Part shown: one piece after another, positions 27,533 to 37,683 of the stretch
Position numbering within the stretch: the first letter of the stretch is position 1
Layout of the letters: each line of letters begins with the position of its first letter
Source: Bacteroidota bacterium
GTDB lineage: Bacteria > Bacteroidota > Bacteroidia > AKYH767-A > 2013-40CM-41-45
DNA: 64,000 nt
Assembly (NCBI GenBank): GCA_016711505.1
Contig: JADJSV010000017.1
Coordinates: 248,001-312,000, forward strand
Reading direction: 5' to 3'
Program-made: the position numbers and the translations under genes
The notes under the pieces: generated by a model
Told to the model about the DNA's origin: nothing
The model's input: the letters and a program-made list of their open reading frames with translations, nothing else
The model's database searches: none

Positions 27533-28021
27533 TTAAATTTCGCGCTTCAACTCCTCCACCACAAAAGCCACAGCCGGACAGATCATAGAATTCAAAAACG
27601 TCAAAGGTAAAATTGAACGGATATCTCTTTGATCAGTATGCGGATATTGCCGGCATGCATTTGGACGAGCAGAATAAACGGAACAACAATTGTCTTCCTT
27701 CAGAAAAACACAGGGCATTTTTTTAAATACATAATCATTGTCTTCGTCGATCCGCAAATATTCACTTACAAAATTCGCAGGCTTCACTCTTAAATGTTCT
27801 GAAAGTTTTTCAATGTCTTTGTTTTTCAAAAGCGGTCCGGTCGTTGAACAACAATTTGCACACTTCAGACAATCGATTTTCTCAAAAGCTTTTTCATGCA
27901 GGTCATGTACAAGGTGATCGAGATCCCTTCCTGGAATTTTTTTTAACTTTTCAAAAAATGATTTGTTTTCCTTCTTTTTCGCTCTGGCAACTTCGAGAAG
28001 TTTTTCGTACTCGGGTAACAT
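27533..28021 (-). CDS. YkgJ-family cysteine cluster protein
   Basis: 162 aa soluble protein of the YkgJ/UPF0153 Zn- or Fe-chelating cluster family. The clusters are CLKCANCC near the middle, then CVFLKEDNCC and SARPNACRQYP, and a last Cys in SMICPAV. The spacing matches the family. These proteins are thought to bind a metal or FeS centre; the reaction is unknown. The start is followed by a charged coiled segment (EVARAKKKENKSFFEKLKK). The stop lies directly at the edge of the palindromic array. Confidence 0.9.
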   Translation of the reverse strand: MLPEYEKLLEVARAKKKENKSFFEKLKKIPGRDLDHLVHDLHEKAFEKIDCLKCANCCSTTGPLLKNKDIEKLSEHLRVKPANFVSEYLRIDEDNDYVFKKMPCVFLKEDNCCSVYSARPNACRQYPHTDQRDIRSILPLTFLNSMICPAVAFVVEELKREI

Positions 28022-28256
28022 GGGTGCAAATTAACGAATAACTTAAATTAAAAAATGAAACCCTTCCAACAATGAAGTGATGATCTCTAATTACAAATTA
28101 ATAACATTCTTCTAACTCAATCACGAACTGCTTCCAGCTTCGAATTACGAATTATTACCTGTTAATAACACTTTCTACAGGCTTCTAACCAAACGTAACA
28201 AAATTCGAAATTAACGTTTAACCAATCACACAATTTAACCTCAAAATCTAAACAAA

Positions 28257-28778
28257 ATGTTAGAATTAAACTGGACCATTATCCTGATCTCTGCCTTGGT
28301 TCCCACCATTACAGGCATGATCTGGTATAATCCAAAAGTATTTGGAACTGTCTGGATGAAACTGAATGGTTTCACAGAAGAACAAATGAAAGGTGGAAGT
28401 CTTCCTAAAATGATCATTTTATCGATCATCTTCAGTTTGTTCATCACAATGGCTATGCATCCGATCGTTATTCATCAGATGGGAATTTACTCGGTTCTTG
28501 CAAATGAGCCTGGAATTCAGGGTGCAAACGGTGCTATTGATGTTAATTCAGAAGCCGGAGCATATCTGACCAATTTTTTTGCAACCTACGGAGATCGCTT
28601 CAGGACATTTAAGCACGGTGTTTTTCACGGTGTTTTAGCAGGATTTTTTCTGATATTCCCAACGTTTGCAATCAATGGCATGTTTGAAAGAAAACCATTC
28701 AAATTAACTCTGATTCATGCGGGTTATTGGATGTTAACACTTGGTATCATCGGTGGACTAATCTGCCAGTTTACATAA
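28257..28778 (+). CDS. DUF1761 membrane protein
   Basis: 173 aa with four predicted membrane helices: IILISALVPTITGMIWY, MIILSIIFSLFITMAM, HGVLAGFFLIFPTFAING and AGYWMLTLGIIGGLICQF. The MIWYNPKVFGTVWMK motif after the first helix is the DUF1761 signature. The function of the family is unknown. Monocistronic, with its own terminator. Confidence 0.88.
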   Translation: MLELNWTIILISALVPTITGMIWYNPKVFGTVWMKLNGFTEEQMKGGSLPKMIILSIIFSLFITMAMHPIVIHQMGIYSVLANEPGIQGANGAIDVNSEAGAYLTNFFATYGDRFRTFKHGVFHGVLAGFFLIFPTFAINGMFERKPFKLTLIHAGYWMLTLGIIGGLICQFT

Positions 28779-28783
28779 TATTC

Positions 28784-28825
28784 AAAACTGCCGTTTTCTT
28801 TTATGAAGACGGCAGTTTTTTCAAC
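28784..28825 (+). terminator. Rho-independent terminator
   Basis: Perfect 11-bp stem AAAACTGCCGT (28784-28794) and ACGGCAGTTTT (28809-28819) followed by further T. Follows the DUF1761 gene. Confidence 0.88.
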
Positions 28826-28899
28826 ATTTTAAATTTTAAGACTTTTAAATTTTATCTTCGCTGCCCCTTAAGACCTTATTTGACGAGGGTTCAGAATAA

Positions 28900-29658
28900 A
28901 TGAGAGCAGCAAAACGCGGATTACTTTTTATTGCAATTGTATTCACTACAAATTTCCTGAATGTTTCCGGTGCTTTTTCGCAAGTATCGTTACCGGAAAG
29001 AAATCCACTGAAACTAACCATCAGAGCCGGTGCCATGTCGAACAATGGTGACCTTGCTGCTGAATTGAAGATGAGATCAGATGGCGAATTAGGCTACACA
29101 GTTGACATGGATTACACTGCCATCGGTGAAGCTGAATTATCAATCGACCTTTTACATTTCCGTGGTGCAGGATTAGGAATTCAATTCGCAGGAATGTTTG
29201 CCCGTCCTGAATTCATTGCCACAGATGCTTACGGTGTAAGTCAACGTGTCGCAATGACTCAGATCGAAATTGCTAAGGCAACTGTTGCATTTTCTTTCAA
29301 TGGTTCTGATCCTTATACAATGTTTGAATTGCCTTATCACAGTAACAAAGAAGCAGTTTTAGGTGTGACGGGTATGATCATTCGTACACAAAATACAAAA
29401 CTGACTTCATATGCTACTGACTCACTTGGAATCAAAGAGATCAGCGGCGATTATTGTCAGGCGCTTGGAGTCAATTTCGGATGGAACTGGAGACTGGGAC
29501 AATCGGGATGGGTTTTAGGAATCAACGGTGCCGTAATGTTTGTTATCAATAAAAGTCATCTCGTTGATGTTATCACAGAAGAAAATGCTCTTTATAGTTC
29601 CGGGAAAATGGAATTTGCCCCGCGTGTGATCACTGCCGGATTAGGATATCATTTCTAA
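28900..29658 (+). CDS. Outer-membrane beta-barrel-like protein, unknown
   Basis: 252 aa. Signal peptide (LLFIAIVFTTNFLNVSGAFS). The mature part reads as amphipathic strands (LKLTIRAGAMSNNGDLAAEL, GLGIQFAGMFARPEF, GVNFGWNWRLGQSGWVLGIN) and ends in FAPRVITAGLGYHF, with the terminal Phe typical of BAM-assembled barrels. No family recognised. A promoter-like TATCTTCG (28853-28860; one mismatch to TAnnTTTG) lies 39 bp upstream. It converges on the small basic protein gene with 10 bp between stops. Confidence 0.72.
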   Translation: MRAAKRGLLFIAIVFTTNFLNVSGAFSQVSLPERNPLKLTIRAGAMSNNGDLAAELKMRSDGELGYTVDMDYTAIGEAELSIDLLHFRGAGLGIQFAGMFARPEFIATDAYGVSQRVAMTQIEIAKATVAFSFNGSDPYTMFELPYHSNKEAVLGVTGMIIRTQNTKLTSYATDSLGIKEISGDYCQALGVNFGWNWRLGQSGWVLGINGAVMFVINKSHLVDVITEENALYSSGKMEFAPRVITAGLGYHF

Positions 29659-29668
29659 AAAAATAATT

Positions 29669-29866
29669 TTATTCGAGTTCCTTATCCAGACGAATTTTTT
29701 TTCGCGCTTTGGTTTTACTCTCTTCTTTCTTTTTGTCTTTTACAACTTTCTCTTTGAATCTTCCATCATAAAACCCTGCTTGTATTGCAAGTTTACGCTG
29801 CAATTTTTTTGCAATGTTCATTGAGGAATTTTTGTCCTTTTTCATTTTTGGATTAGAGATATTCAT
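29669..29866 (-). CDS. Small Lys-rich protein, unknown
   Basis: About 65 aa, very basic (SMNIAKKLQRKLAIQAGFYD, then GRFKEKVVKDKKKEESKTKA) with an acidic tip DKELE. It is not a recognised ribosomal protein, though size and charge would suit a nucleic-acid or ribosome-associated protein. The frame extends upstream to 29926, but the -7 box TACCTTTG at 29884-29891 (minus strand) would transcribe only from about 29875, so the ATG at 29866 is chosen. No homologous neighbour gives further context. Confidence 0.55.
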   Translation of the reverse strand: MNISNPKMKKDKNSSMNIAKKLQRKLAIQAGFYDGRFKEKVVKDKKKEESKTKARKKIRLDKELE

Positions 29867-30007
29867 TAAATAATACCACCGGACAAAGGTACTGTTTCTT
29901 TGAAATGCTCGTTTAATGCTAAGCATTTATAATCCTAGGTGTGTTGATTAATCTGGTGCGGAATTTTTTATTTTCTTTAAATTTATATTGACCCCTGGTT
30001 CATATAC

Positions 30008-30350
30008 GATCCCTCCGGGATCGTTACGCTGCACGATTTTATTTTTCTACCGATATGCGATCCCTCCGGGATCGATGTGGAACGTAAATTTATTTTTCTA
30101 CCGATATGCGATCCCTCCGGGATCGATGTGGAACGTAAATTTATTTTTCTACCGATATGCGATCCCTCCGGGATCGATGTGGAACGTAAATTTATTTTTC
30201 ACCAATATGTGATCCAAGCTAGGGTAAATATTCGAAAACAATTAGAAAATTAATCCAACACACGATGATGAACTTAAGTAACAGCCGATCCCAGCGGGAT
30301 CAAATATCGGTAGAATAAAAAATAAAGCAATCACCCATGACCCCAGAGGG
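30008..30350. repeat. 51-bp tandem repeat with GATCCCTCCGGGATC palindromes
   Basis: The core GATCCCTCCGGGATCG recurs at 30008, 30059, 30110 and 30161: an exact 51-bp period, with inter-core sequence TTTATTTTTCTACCGATATG nearly constant between copies 2-4. Beyond them are a degraded copy (about 30210), an inverted copy around 30287-30325 (GATCCCAGCGGGATC followed by the reverse of the inter-core) and GACCCCAGAGGGGTC near 30338. The whole gap 29927-30710 has no gene; an open frame through the tandem units merely repeats 17 residues. Confidence 0.88.
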
Positions 30351-30710
30351 GTCATATATTAAGCAACGCATTGAATTATTTGATTACAATAAAAATCAAG
30401 CAGATAATTTTAATTCACCTAGTTGACTTGGATTCATCCCGTTCCAAATGGAATAACAAATTGGTATACACCCACTTTTACAATTTGAATGTCTCGATTC
30501 CCTTTGACCATATTTATCACCCAAATTCCTGACTTCCCGCAGTTTTCCATAATAAAAAATTCCCTATCTTAGTCTAAACTTTTACACTATGCCTTTTCCT
30601 TGACGCATAGATCTTTTAACAAAAGCTCACCGATGTAGGTCAGCATGGAATTTTTTGGTCTGATCTCATCCTGCAAAATTTTATTTACTAACCACAAAAA
30701 TATTTCGCAA

Positions 30711-32837
30711 ATGAAAATCTACGACGACAAACACATTAAAAACGTGGTGCTCGTGGGCGCCCCGAAATCCGGCAAGACCACATTGGCAGAAGCCATGATC
30801 TTTGAAGCCGGATTAATTAACAGACGCGGTACGGTTGAAGAAAAAAATACGGTCTCCGATTACCACGAAATAGAACACGAAAGAGGAAGCTCGGTTTATG
30901 CAACTTCAATGCATACCGAATGGAAAGACTACAAAATTAATCTCATTGATACTCCCGGTTTAGACGATTTTATTGGTGAAGTAATCTCTTCTCTACGAGT
31001 TGCCGATACAGCAGTTATGCTTCTGAATTCTGAACATGGCGTTGAGATCGGAACAGAACTCATCTGGAATTACGTTGAAAAATTTAACAAGCCTATCATT
31101 TTTGCAATCAATCATCTCGATCATTCTAAATCTGATTTTGATTCAACTTTAGAACAGGCGAAACGCCGCTTCGGAAAAGCAATTACTGTGATGCAGTATC
31201 CCATCAGACAAGGCGACAACTTTGATTCGATTGTCGATCTGTTGAATATGGTCATGTACAAATTTCCTGAGAAAGGTGGTAAGCCGGAAAAACTTCCTAT
31301 CCCTGCCGATGAAATTGAACGCGCAAACCAATTACATAATGAACTCGTTGAAAAAGCTGCAGAGAATGATGAGAAATTAATGGAACTTTATTTTGAAAAA
31401 GGCACTCTCGATGAAGATCAGCTCCGCGCCGGATTAAAAGCCGGAATGTTACATCATGATGTTTATCCGGTCTTCTGCTTATCTGCGAAAAAAAATATGG
31501 GCAGCGGCCGACTGATGAGTTTCATCGACAATGTTGCACCTTCTGCAACAGAATTATTTCCTGAAAGCCTGGTCGATGGCGATGAACTGGAATGTAAAGC
31601 TTCCGGCCCTGCAACGCTATTCGTTTTCAAAACACTTATCGAACCTCATCTTGGAAAACTTTCGTTTTTTAAAGTGATGTCAGGTGAAATAAATGCAGGA
31701 ATGGATCTTGTAAATTCTGTTACCGGACAAACAGAGAGACTGAATCAGTTGTTCATTATGGATGGTAAGAACAGAAATGTTGTTTCCAAATTAACAGCAG
31801 GCGACATTGGTGCTACATTGAAATTGAAAGATACATTGACAAATCAGACACTTTGTACTGCCGGGAAAAGGATAGAGATTGAACCGATCCATTTTCCTGA
31901 CGCACGACTTCGAACAGCGATCATTGCAAAAAATAAAACAGACGACGAAAAACTTGGAACTGTTCTCGCTGAAATTCATCAGGAAGATCCGACTTTGAAT
32001 ATTGAATACTCCCGAGAATTAAAACAAGTGCTCTTATCAGGCCAGGGTGAATTACATCTTGCAGTCACAAAATGGCGTCTTGAAAAAATTTACAGACTCG
32101 ATGTAGAATTTATTAAACCACGTATCCCTTACCGTGAAACAATTCAGAAACTTTCAATCGCTTCTTACCGTCATAAAAAACAAAGTGGAGGTGCCGGACA
32201 ATTTGGCGAAGTGAATCTGAAAATCGAACCATACTTTGATGGAATGTCAGAGCCGGAAGGCCATAGCATTCGTGAAAAAGAAATTCTCGAATTACCTTGG
32301 GGTGGTCGATTAGTATTTTACAATTGCATTGTAGGTGGTGTGATCGATCAGCGTTTTATTCCTTCGATTCAAAAAGGCATTATGGAAAAAATGCATGAAG
32401 GTCCGCTAACAGGAAGTTATGTACGCGATATCAGAGTGATCGTTTATGATGGCAAGATGCATCCTGTCGATTCAAATGATATCTCATTCAAGATAGCGGG
32501 AATGATGGCTTTTAAAGAAGCATTCCATTTAGCTGATCCGAAAATTCTTGAACCTATTTATGAAGTCGAGATAAAAGTTCCCGAAGAATTGATGGGAGAT
32601 GTTGTTACAGATCTTCAATCACGAAGAGCAATAATTCTCGGAATGGATTCTGTTGGAACATACCAGATCATTAAAGCAAAAACTCCGCTCGCAGAACTGG
32701 ACAAATATTCCACTTCGCTTCGTTCTATCACTCAGGGCCGTGGAAGTTATTCCGGAAAATTTACGGAATACGCACCGGTGCCTTCTGATATTCAGAAGAA
32801 ACTCGGCGAAGAATATAAAAAGACAGAGGTTCATTGA
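30711..32837 (+). CDS. EF-G paralogue with altered GTPase motifs (EF-G2-like)
   Basis: 708 aa with all EF-G domains: G domain, II (about 310-390), III, IV (SYRHKKQSGGAGQFGEVNLK, about 480-600) and V (VMGD-like EELMGDVVTDLQSRRA). The G domain deviates at key points. The P-loop is GAPKSGKTT (16-24). G3 is DTPGLDDF (80-87), where canonical EF-G has DTPGHVDF, so the catalytic-type His is Leu84. G4 is NHLD (134-137) instead of NKxD. Switch I lacks the RGITI sequence (ERGSSV). The B. thetaiotaomicron paralogue EF-G2 is reported to support translation without GTPase activity; this protein may be its counterpart. An upstream ATG at 30645 adds 22 residues with no family similarity, so 30711 is preferred. 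Confidence 0.88.
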   Translation: MKIYDDKHIKNVVLVGAPKSGKTTLAEAMIFEAGLINRRGTVEEKNTVSDYHEIEHERGSSVYATSMHTEWKDYKINLIDTPGLDDFIGEVISSLRVADTAVMLLNSEHGVEIGTELIWNYVEKFNKPIIFAINHLDHSKSDFDSTLEQAKRRFGKAITVMQYPIRQGDNFDSIVDLLNMVMYKFPEKGGKPEKLPIPADEIERANQLHNELVEKAAENDEKLMELYFEKGTLDEDQLRAGLKAGMLHHDVYPVFCLSAKKNMGSGRLMSFIDNVAPSATELFPESLVDGDELECKASGPATLFVFKTLIEPHLGKLSFFKVMSGEINAGMDLVNSVTGQTERLNQLFIMDGKNRNVVSKLTAGDIGATLKLKDTLTNQTLCTAGKRIEIEPIHFPDARLRTAIIAKNKTDDEKLGTVLAEIHQEDPTLNIEYSRELKQVLLSGQGELHLAVTKWRLEKIYRLDVEFIKPRIPYRETIQKLSIASYRHKKQSGGAGQFGEVNLKIEPYFDGMSEPEGHSIREKEILELPWGGRLVFYNCIVGGVIDQRFIPSIQKGIMEKMHEGPLTGSYVRDIRVIVYDGKMHPVDSNDISFKIAGMMAFKEAFHLADPKILEPIYEVEIKVPEELMGDVVTDLQSRRAIILGMDSVGTYQIIKAKTPLAELDKYSTSLRSITQGRGSYSGKFTEYAPVPSDIQKKLGEEYKKTEVH

Positions 32838-32855
32838 ACTAACGTGGAAATGCGA

Positions 32856-32889
32856 AAGCGTCCGGTAGAGTTTGCCGGACGCTTTTTTT
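32856..32889 (+). terminator. Rho-independent terminator
   Basis: AGCGTCCGG (32857-32865) and CCGGACGCT (32875-32883) followed by T-rich sequence. Ends the EF-G2-like gene. Confidence 0.88.
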
Positions 32890-33389
32890 ATTAATGTCAA
32901 AATGCGAAATTAAAAATAGTTTTTAAAACGAAATTAACTTTAGAACTCCCTTTCGAATGTAAAATTGTCCCCTTTTCTACATGAAGATCGAATTTTATTC
33001 AGACCCGCGCCCCTCGAGATCAAAGTGTTAAAAAGTCCTGAAAATCGTGACTCAACGATAACAAAATGCAGGGTTTAAGTGTTTATTTTTATGGAGATTA
33101 TTATTGTCCTGAATTGGACTAAAAATACTGACCTCGGGTATTAACCGATATGCGAAGTCACTTCATTTTACATGCAGTTTAAATGTTGAAATTTGCAACA
33201 AATCCGGATTAAAATTTGTGTCCTTTATATCAAAAATCATCTTAACGGTCTTTTGATATCAGGAAATTGAAAAAATCCAAGTCCTCCGAATATTTCAAAT
33301 ATTCACCCAAAAAATACCATTATCTACGTAAATAACTACGAATTTACCTAGTATATCAGTACTTTTACCAAGTTATCTCACAACAAATT
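32890..33389. other. Non-coding gap before the Ig-repeat protein
   Basis: About 500 bp, AT-rich, no gene and no clear repeat. I find no full promoter; TACTTTTA about 30 bp before the next start is a one-mismatch -7 candidate. A long untranslated leader for the following gene is possible. Confidence 0.4.
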
Positions 33390-36300
33390 ATGAAAAGAAA
33401 ATTATTACTCCCGGTATTCTTCTTGTTACTTCTGGTTTCTGCGTCAAAAGCCCAAATTCAGTTCTCTACAGAATATGGCGGACAATATAATGAAGATGGC
33501 AGATGGATGGAACAACTTCCAGACAGCGGATTCATTATGGTTGGTGGAACGGCAACTTATAGCAATGGACAAACAGATTTCTGGTTAGTGCGTGCTGATG
33601 CTTATGGTAACCAGCTTTGGACGAAATCTATTGGCGGAACAGGTTTCGATTTTGCAAATATGGTAAAGCCGACACCGGTTGACAATGGATTTATCATTTG
33701 CGGATTAACTAATTCATATGGTGGTGGTGATAATGATGGTTGGATCGTAAAGACAGATGTTAATGGTAATACTCAATGGTCAAGAACTGTTGGTGACGCC
33801 GGACTTCAGGAACTGGAAGCGATCGTACTTACTTCTGATGGTGGTTATGCTGCTGTCGGTGTTAATTATACTACCGGTACTCAATATTATGATATCCTTC
33901 TCGTAAAATTAAATTCTGCCGGAGTTAAACAGTGGCAAAAAAATATCGGTGGTCAGGGTTATGAGATCGGAAACTCTATTCAGGAAACTGCTGATCATGG
34001 ATTTATTCTTTCAGGTCAAACGTATAGTTACGGTCTTGAAGACGGCGATACATATCTTGTAAAAACTGATTCTGCCGGAAATGTTGAATGGGAAAAATCT
34101 ATCACCAACAAAGGAATTCAGGAATCACATTATGTTGCTATTGCGCCTGATGGTGGTTATGTAATGATCGCTGATGCTGATAGTCTTGACAATGCCTTAG
34201 GACAAACAGATATCTGGTTGATCAAAACTGATTCCAATGGAGATACATTGTGGACAAAAGCTGTTGGCGGAAATAAAAAAGATGGCGGTAAAACAGTTGA
34301 GATCACTGCCGACGGCGGAATGATCCTTGGCGGTATTACAAGAAGTTTTGGATTGATCAATCCAAATTATTATTTTATTAAAACTGATAGTCTCGGAAAT
34401 ATTGAATGGCAAAATACATCTTATGGTTCTATTTATCATGACCATGGATATCGTGCTATAGAAACTTCTGATGGTGGCTTTGCACAATTCGGATACTTCC
34501 GGAACTCCGCCGGATTCATGAATTATTGCTTAGTTAAGGTTGGACCAAATGGCGGTGTTACGAAAGACATTGGTATTGATGAATTCATTACTCCTTATAC
34601 TTCACTTTGCAGAAGCAATAATATTCCACTTGAATTAAAGCTTACAAATTATGGTGCAACAAATGAAACAAACATTGTTGTAACAATCGATATCGACAAT
34701 GGAACAAATGTAACAACCCTCCGCGATACACTTACCGGTTCTTTGGCAAGCGGTGTAAGCAGAAATTTAGTTTTCGATGACACATACAATTTTAATGTTG
34801 ACGGGATTTATACTGTAACAGCACATACGTCTCACAGAAACAGTGATATCAGTTATTCAAATGATACAAACATCGTAACTGTTACTGTTCTTCCACCAAC
34901 AGTTGACCCACAAACTACGAGTGGTATAAGTTGTTCTGCAGCTTCATTAACGCTTTCAGCAACTCCTGCATCTTCTGATGATTCTTTGTTCTGGTATGAT
35001 TCACCGGTTAACGGAGATCTCATTATGTCAGGTAATGCATACACAACTCCTACTCTGACTTCTTCTGAAAGTTATTATGTTGAAGCAGTAAAAGGAAAAG
35101 GAAGTAAAGTTGGTCCGGTAGACAACAGTATCGGTAATGGTAATACAAACAACAACGGATATCTGAAATTCGATACTCGTTTAGCATTGAAAATTATTTC
35201 CGTAAAAGTTATTGCAAACTCTGCGGGTAATCGAACAATTGAATTAAGAAATTCTTCCGGCACTGTACTTCAATCTAAAACTATAAATCTTCCTGCAGGT
35301 GAAAGTCGTGTTTATCTTGACTTCGACGTTCCTCAGGGAAATGATTTTCAATTAGGTCTTGGAAGTGGTAGCGGAAATTTATTCAGAAATACCAGCGGCG
35401 CAAATTTTCCATACGACATCTCTAAAACAATTGAGATCTATGGATCAAGTTCTACAAGCAGCAGCGTATATTATTATTTTTACGACTGGTATATTTTTGT
35501 TCCATTTGAAAACTGCGGAAGCAACCGGGTAGAAACTCAGGCAAATATTGGAACATCTACTCCAACCAATGCTTACGATCAGACACGTTGCGGTCCCGGA
35601 ACTGTTACTCTTACTGCATCCGGAGTTTCCGCTGATCTTGACTGGTATGATGCACCAACAGGTGGAACATTGGTTGATCCCGGACAAAATTTTACAACAC
35701 CTTCTCTATCTTCAACAACAACATATTATCTTGAAGTAGCAGGTTGTTCTCCGCGAATAGCTGTTCAGGCAATTATCAGTTCACAACCTGCTGTTCCAAC
35801 AACTGCGGATGTTACAAACTGCGGTCCGGGACAAATTGTATTAACTGCCACATCATCAGATTCAATTTTCTGGTATGATGCTGCAACAAACGGAACACTT
35901 CTGGGAACAGGATCATCCTTCACAACACCTTATCTGAATTCAACTCAGACATATTATGTTTCTGCAGGTGCTGATTGCCCAAGTGCGCGTGTTCCGGTGA
36001 GAGCTGTCATCAATTCAGTTGCTGCTCCTGTCGTATCAAATGTCGTTGCATGCGGACCAGTTTCAGTTACATTGAATGCAACATCTGCAGATCCTGTTGG
36101 CTGGTATGATCAACAGATCGGCGGTACATTGCTGGCTACAACTTATAATTTCGTTACTCCGGTTCTTGGAACTTCAACAACATATTTCGCTCAGTCACTT
36201 GGAGCTTGTCCGAGTTCAAGAGTACCCGTCATTGCTGATATTACTACAGTAGCATCTCCTGTTGGAACAGATGCAGACAGATGCGGACCGGGAACTGTAG

Positions 36301-37661
36301 TTCTTTCGGCACAATCAATTGATACTGTAACATGGTGGACAGATATCACTGCAGGAACACAATTGAGTTCAGGATTGATTTATACTACTCCTGTAATTTC
36401 TGCTACCTCAACTTACTATGCACAGGCAGCAAATAATGGCTGTACAAGTGTCAGAATTCCGGTTACGGCTACAATTACCTACACTCCCGCTCCTACTGCA
36501 AGTGATAGCGCGAATTGCGGACCGGGGACGATCGATCTTGCCGCTGCTTCAACTGATACAATTTACTGGTATGATGCACCAACAGGCGGAACATTACTAT
36601 TCACAGGAAATGTTTTCACTACTCCATCATTAACTACTACTACAACCTATTATGCTCAGGCAAGTCTTGCTTGTCCAAGTCCGCGTACTGCTGTTGATGC
36701 TATCATTTCAACCACAGCTGCAGATCCGATCGTTCAGGATACTGCAATTTGCGGTACTTCGAGTGTGACCATTTCTGCTTCTGCAGTAAATCCGATCACG
36801 TGGTATGATGCACCGGGCGGGACTGTGCTTGGAACGGGAAGTACTTACACCACTCCTTCTATTTCATCATCGACAACTTACTATGCGGTAGCCGGAATTC
36901 CGGGATGTATCAGCAATGCAATACCTTTAGAGGTGACTGTAAATACAGTTCCTTCTGATCCAACAGTTACTACTGCAAGTAATTGCGGCCCGGCACAACT
37001 TTCAGTAACAGCAACTGCTGCCGATCCAGTTTCATGGTATTCTGCTGCAAGTGGCGGAACATTGCTTTCATCAAATGCAACATATACTGCAACATTTAAC
37101 ACGACCACGACTGTTTATGCAATTTCTTCAAATGGACTTTGTAATAGCGCAGCTATTCCATCAACTATAACAATTCATACAGTACCAAATATCAATATCG
37201 GTCCTGCCGTGATCAGTATCAATAGCGGACAAACCGTAACTCTTGATCCCGGTGCAGGCTTCACTTCTTATCTGTGGAGTACAACAGCAACCAGCCAGAC
37301 AATTACAACCGGAATCGCAGGATTTTATTATGTAACTGTGACGGATGGAAATGGATGTCAGGGCGCAGACTCCGTTACAATAAATGTTATTATCGGAATT
37401 GAAGACCCTGAAGCAGAAAACGCTGTCACCGTTTATCCGAACCCTACAAGAGGTGTTTTCCGACTGGTTGTAAGAGACCCTTCATTAAAATTCGAAGTCA
37501 GAATTACAGATGTGTTAGGAAAACTGATAACAAGCGATAAACACATGGAAAATACACTTTACAGCAAGTCGTTTGATCTGACGAATGAACCTAATGGTGT
37601 CTATTTTATTTCGATTATAAGTATAAACGGAATTGTAACAAGAAGTGTAATTATTGAGTAA
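33390..37661 (+). CDS. Giant T9SS-secreted protein with eight Ig-like repeats
   Basis: 1423 aa. Signal peptide 1-21 (FFLLLLVSASKAQ). Residues about 25-390 are propeller-like repeats of 50-60 aa with cores such as DFWLVRADAYGNQLWTKSIG and DGWIVKTDVNGNTQW. A CARDB-like domain follows (about 395-505). Then come eight Ig-like repeats of about 80 aa (about 513-1267), each beginning CGPGxVxLxA and containing WYDAPTGGTLL and FTTPSLxxTTTYY; the first has a 120-residue insertion. A last Ig-like domain (TSYLWSTTATSQTI) and a T9SS type A sorting domain (VTVYPNPTRGVF) close it. It is probably a surface adhesin or matrix protein. The next gene is a shorter relative. Confidence 0.9.
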   Translation: MKRKLLLPVFFLLLLVSASKAQIQFSTEYGGQYNEDGRWMEQLPDSGFIMVGGTATYSNGQTDFWLVRADAYGNQLWTKSIGGTGFDFANMVKPTPVDNGFIICGLTNSYGGGDNDGWIVKTDVNGNTQWSRTVGDAGLQELEAIVLTSDGGYAAVGVNYTTGTQYYDILLVKLNSAGVKQWQKNIGGQGYEIGNSIQETADHGFILSGQTYSYGLEDGDTYLVKTDSAGNVEWEKSITNKGIQESHYVAIAPDGGYVMIADADSLDNALGQTDIWLIKTDSNGDTLWTKAVGGNKKDGGKTVEITADGGMILGGITRSFGLINPNYYFIKTDSLGNIEWQNTSYGSIYHDHGYRAIETSDGGFAQFGYFRNSAGFMNYCLVKVGPNGGVTKDIGIDEFITPYTSLCRSNNIPLELKLTNYGATNETNIVVTIDIDNGTNVTTLRDTLTGSLASGVSRNLVFDDTYNFNVDGIYTVTAHTSHRNSDISYSNDTNIVTVTVLPPTVDPQTTSGISCSAASLTLSATPASSDDSLFWYDSPVNGDLIMSGNAYTTPTLTSSESYYVEAVKGKGSKVGPVDNSIGNGNTNNNGYLKFDTRLALKIISVKVIANSAGNRTIELRNSSGTVLQSKTINLPAGESRVYLDFDVPQGNDFQLGLGSGSGNLFRNTSGANFPYDISKTIEIYGSSSTSSSVYYYFYDWYIFVPFENCGSNRVETQANIGTSTPTNAYDQTRCGPGTVTLTASGVSADLDWYDAPTGGTLVDPGQNFTTPSLSSTTTYYLEVAGCSPRIAVQAIISSQPAVPTTADVTNCGPGQIVLTATSSDSIFWYDAATNGTLLGTGSSFTTPYLNSTQTYYVSAGADCPSARVPVRAVINSVAAPVVSNVVACGPVSVTLNATSADPVGWYDQQIGGTLLATTYNFVTPVLGTSTTYFAQSLGACPSSRVPVIADITTVASPVGTDADRCGPGTVVLSAQSIDTVTWWTDITAGTQLSSGLIYTTPVISATSTYYAQAANNGCTSVRIPVTATITYTPAPTASDSANCGPGTIDLAAASTDTIYWYDAPTGGTLLFTGNVFTTPSLTTTTTYYAQASLACPSPRTAVDAIISTTAADPIVQDTAICGTSSVTISASAVNPITWYDAPGGTVLGTGSTYTTPSISSSTTYYAVAGIPGCISNAIPLEVTVNTVPSDPTVTTASNCGPAQLSVTATAADPVSWYSAASGGTLLSSNATYTATFNTTTTVYAISSNGLCNSAAIPSTITIHTVPNINIGPAVISINSGQTVTLDPGAGFTSYLWSTTATSQTITTGIAGFYYVTVTDGNGCQGADSVTINVIIGIEDPEAENAVTVYPNPTRGVFRLVVRDPSLKFEVRITDVLGKLITSDKHMENTLYSKSFDLTNEPNGVYFISIISINGIVTRSVIIE

Positions 37662-37683
37662 ACAATTAAACGGTAAAAGTCAT

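Noticed and set aside
29988..30212. Plus-strand frame with a 17-residue repeat
   Set aside because: The periodic peptide is a by-product of a 51-bp palindromic DNA repeat; the DNA is constant at silent positions too.
30008..30350. CRISPR array
   Set aside because: Spacing is regular, but the inter-core sequence is also repeated instead of unique, the cores are palindromes with GATC ends, and there is no cas gene.
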